Source: Drosophila miranda (lineage: Eukaryota; Arthropoda; Insecta; Diptera; Drosophilidae). From it: a stretch of 64,000 nucleotides of DNA. The stretch is taken from positions 20,562,336 to 20,626,335 of the forward strand of contig NW_022881614.1 in assembly GCF_003369915.1 (NCBI RefSeq), written 5' to 3'. A program made the translations under genes and the position numbers. Below, in pieces: positions 58,065 through 64,000 of this stretch; the first letter of the stretch is position 1; each line of letters opens with the position of its first letter. The notes under the pieces were generated by a model that searched no databases, was not told the origin of the DNA, and saw only the letters and a program-made list of their open reading frames with translations.

Positions 58065-59194
58065 CGAGGAGGAACGTTGTGAGTTGCTGCGTACACCGCA
58101 ACTCTACAGTTATACCCGATACTAAGTCAGTATGGCTCTCCTCCGGCAGACGCCGCTAATATTGAACCACACGACAAAGAGTGCGTGCGAGAGAGACAGA
58201 AAATCAGTCTGAGCGTGACGTCGAGCGCTGCGTAGCCACTGAAAATTGATTTCTTGCTTTTGGCTACAAAAATGATCCGATCTGATCCAGATTCAGCAAT
58301 CTGATAGATATGGTCATTATCTATGATTCTGCGTTTTAAGTTTTCTCGAATGTGCAATATTGTGGATGCAACAGATTTTCGTCCTTTGTGGGGGCGGAAG
58401 GGGGTGGGGCGAAATTCTGAGATATACGTTTTGTAGTGAGATCTAACAGAAGTGCGGATACCAAATTTGGTTACTCTAGCCCTAATAGTCTCTGAGATTT
58501 GTAGATGCCCCAGATTTTCGTCCTTTGCGGGGGCGGAAGGGGGTGTGGCGAAATTTGGACACGAAACGGTCAAGGTCCGATATCACAGGAGTGTGGATAC
58601 CAAATTTGGTTGCTCTGGCTCTTATAGGTTCTGAGATCATTGAACTCATATTTTGCAATTGGCAAAACCGACTATGAAACCTGTGTGTTAGAGAGAGACA
58701 GAGCGAGAAAGAATGAAATTGTTTTCTTGATTCTGGCTATAATAATTATACGATCTGGTTGAGATTTTACAGTCTAGAACATATAGTCATCCTCTACGAT
58801 TCTGCGTTTTTGGTTTTATCGTATCTTTAAAAATGTAGATGCCACAGATTTTCGTCCTTTGTGGGAGCGGAAGTGGGCGTGGCGAAGTTTTGAAATATTT
58901 TTGTAGCAGTGACATATCACAGAAATCTGGATCCAAAACATCGTTGCTCTAGCTCTTATAGTCTTTGAGCACTAGGTGCTGAAGGGGACGGACGGACGGA
59001 CGGACGGACGGACGGACGGACGGACGGACGGACAGACGGACAGACAGACAGGGCTCAATCGACTCGGCTATTGATGCTGATCAAGAATATATATACTTTA
59101 TCGGATCGGAAACGATTCCTTCTGGACGTTACACACATCCACTTTTACCACAAATCTAATATACCCCAATACTCATTTTGAGTATCTTGTATAC
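58065..59194 (-). mobile_element. DINE-1-like array unit 1
   Basis: Starts CGAGGAGGAACG in the retroelement leader. Its right end is mutated (GTATCTTGTATAC) and is followed without spacer by the next unit. Confidence 0.9.
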
Positions 59195-59851
59195 CGAGGG
59201 GGAACGTTGTGAGTTGCTGCGGACACCGCAACTCTACGGTTATCCCCGATACTAAGTCAGTATGGCTCTCCTCCGGCAGACGCCGCTAATATTGAACGAC
59301 ACGACAAAGAGTGCGTGCGAGAGAGACAGAAAATCAGTCTGAGCGTGATGTCGGGCGCTGCGTAGCCAGTGCAAATTGATTTGTTCCTTTTGGGTATAAA
59401 AATGATCCGATCTAATCCAGATTCAGCAATCTGATAGATATGGTCATTATCTATGATTCTGCGTTTTTAGTATTTTCGAATGTGCAATATTGTGGATGCA
59501 ATAGATTTTCGTCCTTTGTGTGGGCGGAAGTGGGCGGGGTGTAGTTTTGAAATATTTTTGTAGCAGTGACATATCACAGAAGTCTGGATCCAAAACATCG
59601 TTGCTCTAGCTTTTATAGTCTTTGAGCACTAGGCGCTAAAGGGGACGGACAGACGGACGGACGGACAGACGGACAGACGGACAGACGGACAGACAGACAG
59701 ACAGACAGGGCTCAATCGACTCGGCTATTGATGCTGATCCAGAATATATATACTTTATGGGGTCGGAAACGATTCCTTCTGGACGTTACACACATCCACT
59801 TTTACCACAAATCTAATATACCCCAATACTCATTTTGAGTATCGGGTATAA
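59195..59851 (-). mobile_element. DINE-1-like array unit 2, internally deleted
   Basis: About 657 bp. The middle two internal repeats are missing: the first block (TTTCGTCCTTTGTGTGGGC) joins straight to GGAAGTGGGCGGGGTG. Both ends are intact. Confidence 0.9.
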
Positions 59852-60984
59852 CGAGGGGGAACGTTGTGAGTTGCTGCGGACACCGCAACTCTACGGTTAT
59901 ACCCGATACTAAGTCAGTATGGCTCTCCTCCGGCAGACGCCCTTAATATTAAACGACACGACAAAGAGTGCGTGCGAGAGAGACAGAAAATCAGTCTGAG
60001 CGTGACGTCGGGCGCTGCGTAGCCACTGCAAATTGATTTGTTCCTATTGGCTTTAAAAATGATCTGATCTGATCCAGATTCAGCAATCTGATAGATATGG
60101 TCATTATCTATGATTCTGCGTTTTTAGTTTTTTCGAATGTGCAATATTGTGGATGCAATAGATTTTCGTCCTTTGTGTGGGCGGAAGGGGGTGGGGCGAA
60201 ATTTGAGATACACGTTTTATAGTAAGATCTAACAGGAGTTTGGATACTAAATTTGGTTATTCTAGCCTTAATAGTCTTTCAGATTTTTGAATATCCCCAG
60301 ATTTTCGTCCTTTGCGGGGGCGGAAGGGGGTGTGGCGAAATTTGGACACGAAACGGTCAAGGTCCAATATCACAGGAGTGTGGATACCAAATTTGGTTGC
60401 TCTGGCTCTTATAGGTTCTGAGATCCTTGAACTCATGTTTTGCAATTGGCAAAACCGACCATGAAACCTGTGTGTTAGAAAGAGACAGAGCGAGAAAGAA
60501 TGAAATTGTTTTCTTGATTCTGGCTATAATAATTATACGATCTGGTTCAGATTTTGCACTCCAGAAAATATAGTCATCTTCTACGATTCTGAGTTTTTAG
60601 TTTTATACTATCTTTAAAAATGTAGATGCCACAGATTTTCGTTCTTTGTGGGGGTGGAAGTGGGCGGGGCGAAGTTTTGAAATATTTTTGTAGCAGTGAC
60701 ATATCACAGAAGTCTGGATCCAAAATATCGTTGCTCTAGCTCTTATAGTCTTTGAGCACTAGGCGCTGAAGGGACGGACGGACGGACGGACGGACGGACG
60801 GACGGACGGACGGACGGACGGACAGACGGACAGACAGACAGGGCTCAATCGACTCGGCTATTGATGCTGATCAAGAATATATATACTTTATGGGGTCGGA
60901 AACGATTCCTTCTGGACGTTACACACATCCACTTTTACCACAAATCTAATATACCCCAATACTCATTTTGAGTATCGGGTATAA
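59852..60984 (-). mobile_element. DINE-1-like array unit 3
   Basis: Full length. Microsatellite at about 60774-60838. Both boundaries are the head-to-tail junction TATAA/CGAGGG. Confidence 0.92.
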
Positions 60985-62090
60985 CGAGGGGGAACGTTGT
61001 GAGTTGCTGCGGACACCGCAACTCTACAGTTATACCCGATACTAAGTCAGTATGGCTCTCCTCCGGCAGACGCCGCTAATATTGAACCACACGACAAAGA
61101 GTGCGTGCGAGAGAGACAGAAAATCAGTCTGAGCGTGACGTCGGGCGCTGCGTAGCCACTGAAAATTGATTTCTTGCTTTTGGCTACAAAAATGATCCGA
61201 TCTGATCCAGATTCAGCAATCTGATAGATATGGTCATTATCTATGATTCTGCGTTTTTAGTTTTCTCGAATGTGCAATATTGTGGTCGCAACAGATTTTC
61301 GTCTTTTGTGGGGGCGGAAGGGGGTGAGGCGATATTCTGAGATATACGTTTTATAGTGAGATCTAACAGAAGTGCGGATACCAAATTTGGTTACTCTAGC
61401 CTTTATAGTCTCTGAGATTTGTGGATGCCCCAGATTTTCGTCCTTTGCGGGGGCGGAAGGGGGTGTGGCGAAATTTGGACACGAAACGGTCAAGGTCCGA
61501 TATCACAGGAGTGTGGATACCAAATTTGGTTGCTCTGGCTCTTATAGGTTCTGAGATCCTTGAACTCATATTTTGCAATTGACAAAACCGACCATGAAAC
61601 CTGTGTGTTAGACAGAGACAGAGCGAGAAAGAATGAAATTGTTTTCTTGATTTTGGCTATAATCATTATACGATCTGGTTCAGATTTTGCACTGTAGAAG
61701 ATATGGTCATCCTCGCCGATTCTGCGTTTTTGGTTTTATCGTATCTTTAAAAATGTGGATGCCACAGATTTTCGTCCTTTGTGGGGGCGGAAGTGGGCGG
61801 GGCGAAGTTTTGAAATATTTTTGTAGCAGTGACATATCACAGAAGTCTGGATCCAAAGCATCGTTGCTCTAGCTCTTATAGTCTTTGAGCACTAGGCGCT
61901 GAAGGGGACGGACGGACGGACGGACGGACAGACGGACAGACAGACAGGGCTCAATCGACTCGGCTATTGATGCTGATCAAGAATATATATACTTTATGGG
62001 GTCGGAAACGATTCCTTCTGGACGTTACACACATCCACTTTTACCACAAATCTAATATACCCCAATACTCATTTTGAGTATCGGGTATAA
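60985..62090 (-). mobile_element. DINE-1-like array unit 4
   Basis: Full length with precise junctions at both ends. Carries the 'attgaaccacacgac' variant. Confidence 0.92.
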
Positions 62091-63207
62091 CGAGGGGGAA
62101 CGTTGTGAGTTGCTGCGGACACAGCAACTCTACGGTTATACCCGATACTAAGTCAGTATGGCTCTCCTCCGGCAGACGCCGCTAATATTAAACGACACGA
62201 CAAAGAGTGCGTGCGGGAGAGACAGAAAATCAGTCTGAGCGTGACGTCGGGCGCTGCGTAGCCACTGCAAATTGATTTGTTCCTATTGGCTATAAAAATG
62301 ATCTGAACTGATTCAGATTCATCAATCTGACAGATATGGTCATTATCTATGATTCTGCGTTTTTATTTTTCTTGAATGTGCAATATTGTGGATGCAACCG
62401 ATTTTCGTCCTTTGTGTGGGTGGAAGGGGGTGGGGCGAAATTTTGAGATACACGTTTTATAGTAAGATCTAACAGGAGTGCGGACACCAAATTTGGTTAC
62501 TCTAGCCTTAATAGTCTCTGAGATTTTTGAATATCCCCAGATTTTCGTGCTTTGCGGGCCGGAAGGGGGTGTGGCGAAATTTTGAAACAAACTCGTCTCG
62601 GTCCGATATATTAGGAGTGTGGATCCCAATTTTGGTTGCTCTAGCTTTTGTAGTTTTTGAGATCTAGGCGCTAATGTTTTACTCTAAGCAAAGCCGCCTA
62701 TGCTACGTGTGTGTTAGAGAGAGGCAGGGCGAGAAAAAATGAAATTGTTTTCATGATGCTGGCTATAATAATTATACTATCTGGTTCAGATTTTGCACTC
62801 TAGAAGATACAGTCATCTTCTACGATTCTGCGTTTTTAGTTTTCTCGTATCGTCGAAATTGTGGATGCCACAGATTTTCGCCCTTTGTGGGGGCGGAAGT
62901 GGGCGGGGCAAAGTTTTGAAATATTCTTGTAGCAGTGACATATCACAGAAGTCTGGATCCAAAACATCGTTGCTCTCGCTCTTATAGTCTTTGAGCACTA
63001 GGCGCTGAAGGGGACGGACAGACGGACAGACGGACGGACGGACAGACGGACAGACAGACATGGCTCAATCGACTCGGCTATTGATGCTGATCAAGAATAT
63101 ATATACTTTATGGGGTCGGAAACGATTCCTTCTGGACGTTACACACATCCACTTTTACCACAAATCTAATATACCCCAATACTCATTTTGAGTATCGGGT
63201 ATAAAAA
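62091..63207 (-). mobile_element. DINE-1-like array unit 5
   Basis: Full length. Carries the 'gaatatccccag' and 'gaaacaaactcg' variants of the first two copies in the window. AAAA precedes the next unit. Confidence 0.92.
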
Positions 63208-64000
63208 CGAGGGGGAACGTTGTGAGTTGCTGCGGACACCGCAACTCTACAGTTATACCCGATACTAAGTCAGTATGGCTCTCATGCGGCAGACGCCGCT
63301 AATATTGAACCACACGACAAAGAGTGCGTGCGAGAGAGACAGAAAATCAGTCTGAGCGTGACGTCGGGCGCTGCGTAGCCACTGAAAATTGATTTCTTGC
63401 TTTTGGCTACAAAAATGATCCGATCTGATCCAGATTCAGCAATCTGATAGATATGGTCATTATCTATGATTCTGCGTTTTTAGTTTTCTCGAATGAGCAA
63501 TATTGTGGATGCAATAGATTTTCGTCCTTTGTGTGGGCGGAAGGGGGTAAGGCGAAATTCTGAGATATACGTTTTATAGTCAGATCTAACAGAAGTGCGG
63601 ATACCAAATTTGGTTACTCTAGCCTTTATAGTCTCTGAGATTTGTGGATGCCCCAGATTTTCGTCCTTTGCGAGGTTCTGAGATCCTTGAACTAATATTT
63701 TGCAATTGGCAAAACCGACCATGAAACCTGTGTGTTAGAAAGAGACAGAGCGAGAAAGAATGAAATTGTTTTCTTGATTCTGGCTATAATAATTATACGA
63801 TCTGGTTCAGATTTTGCACTATAGAAGATATAGTCATCTTCTACGATTCTGAGTTTTTAGTTTTATACTATCTTTAAAAATGTAGATGCCACAGATTTTC
63901 GTTCTTTGTGGGGGCGGAAGTGGGCGGGGCGAAGTTTTGAAATATTTTTGTAGCAGTGACATATCACAGAAGTCTGGATCCAAAATATCGTTGCTCTAGC
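63208..64000 (-). mobile_element. DINE-1-like array unit 6, cut by window end
   Basis: Starts CGAGGGGG. One internal repeat is deleted (TTTCGTCCTTTGCGAGGTTCTGAG). The sequence ends before the microsatellite. Confidence 0.9.

Overview
This is Drosophila DNA of the obscura group. Host genes recognisable from translation include walrus (ETF alpha), Buffy (Bcl-2 family), a PIR1/DUSP11-type RNA 5'-phosphatase and a Sip1/NHERF-like PDZ protein, all with short fly-type introns. The rest is dominated by about two dozen copies of one ~1.1-kb non-autonomous element. It has the DINE-1/INE-1 (Helentron-associated) architecture: subterminal inverted repeats around ATACCCGATACT, a (GTCY)n microsatellite and a hairpin near the 3' end. 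In the obscura group this resembles the abundant ISY-type elements of D. miranda. wal and Buffy map to 48C (Muller C) in D. melanogaster. Muller C is the source of the D. miranda neo-X/neo-Y, and several genes here carry single-base frameshifts or element insertions. A neo-Y-like degenerating block is therefore my preferred, unproven, reading. Long-read indel error is the main alternative for the frameshifts.

Layout. 0-6.5 kb: DINE-1-like elements and a small duplicated segment. 6.5-14.2 kb: host DNA with two adjacent divergent ionotropic receptor genes, each with two frameshifts. 14.2-27.7 kb: two head-to-tail DINE copies, then three copies (+, -, +) of a ~3-kb unit (host flank, LTR, leader, partial gag) separated by back-to-back DINE elements, forming a large palindrome plus a direct repeat. 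27.7-39.2 kb: the rest of a Ty3/gypsy errantivirus-like provirus (gag end, protease, RT/RNase H/integrase, broken env, 3' LTR). It is interrupted by a 5.4-kb block in which two near-identical DINE copies flank a partial copy of the nuclear receptor gene Hr96.

39.2-52.1 kb is the gene-rich part. It holds the PIR1-like phosphatase gene (-, frameshift in a tiny exon), wal (+, intact, divergent from it), a Buffy 3' half (-) cut off by a truncated DINE, a PIF/Harbinger-transposase-derived host gene (+, three frame breaks) and a Sip1-like PDZ gene (-, intact). 52.8-55.5 kb has a DINE inserted inside the poly(A) tail of a 5'-truncated R1/I-like LINE. 57.3-58.1 kb has another LTR with primer-binding site. 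58-64 kb is a head-to-tail array of six DINE units with precise junctions, running off the window.

Orientation convention: DINE strands follow canonical INE-1, in which the 5' end is TATACCCGATACTC... followed by the GTCY repeat and the 3' end is ...CCCCCTCG. Most copies here are therefore on the minus strand. Species, neo-Y status and family names come from recognition, not from any search.
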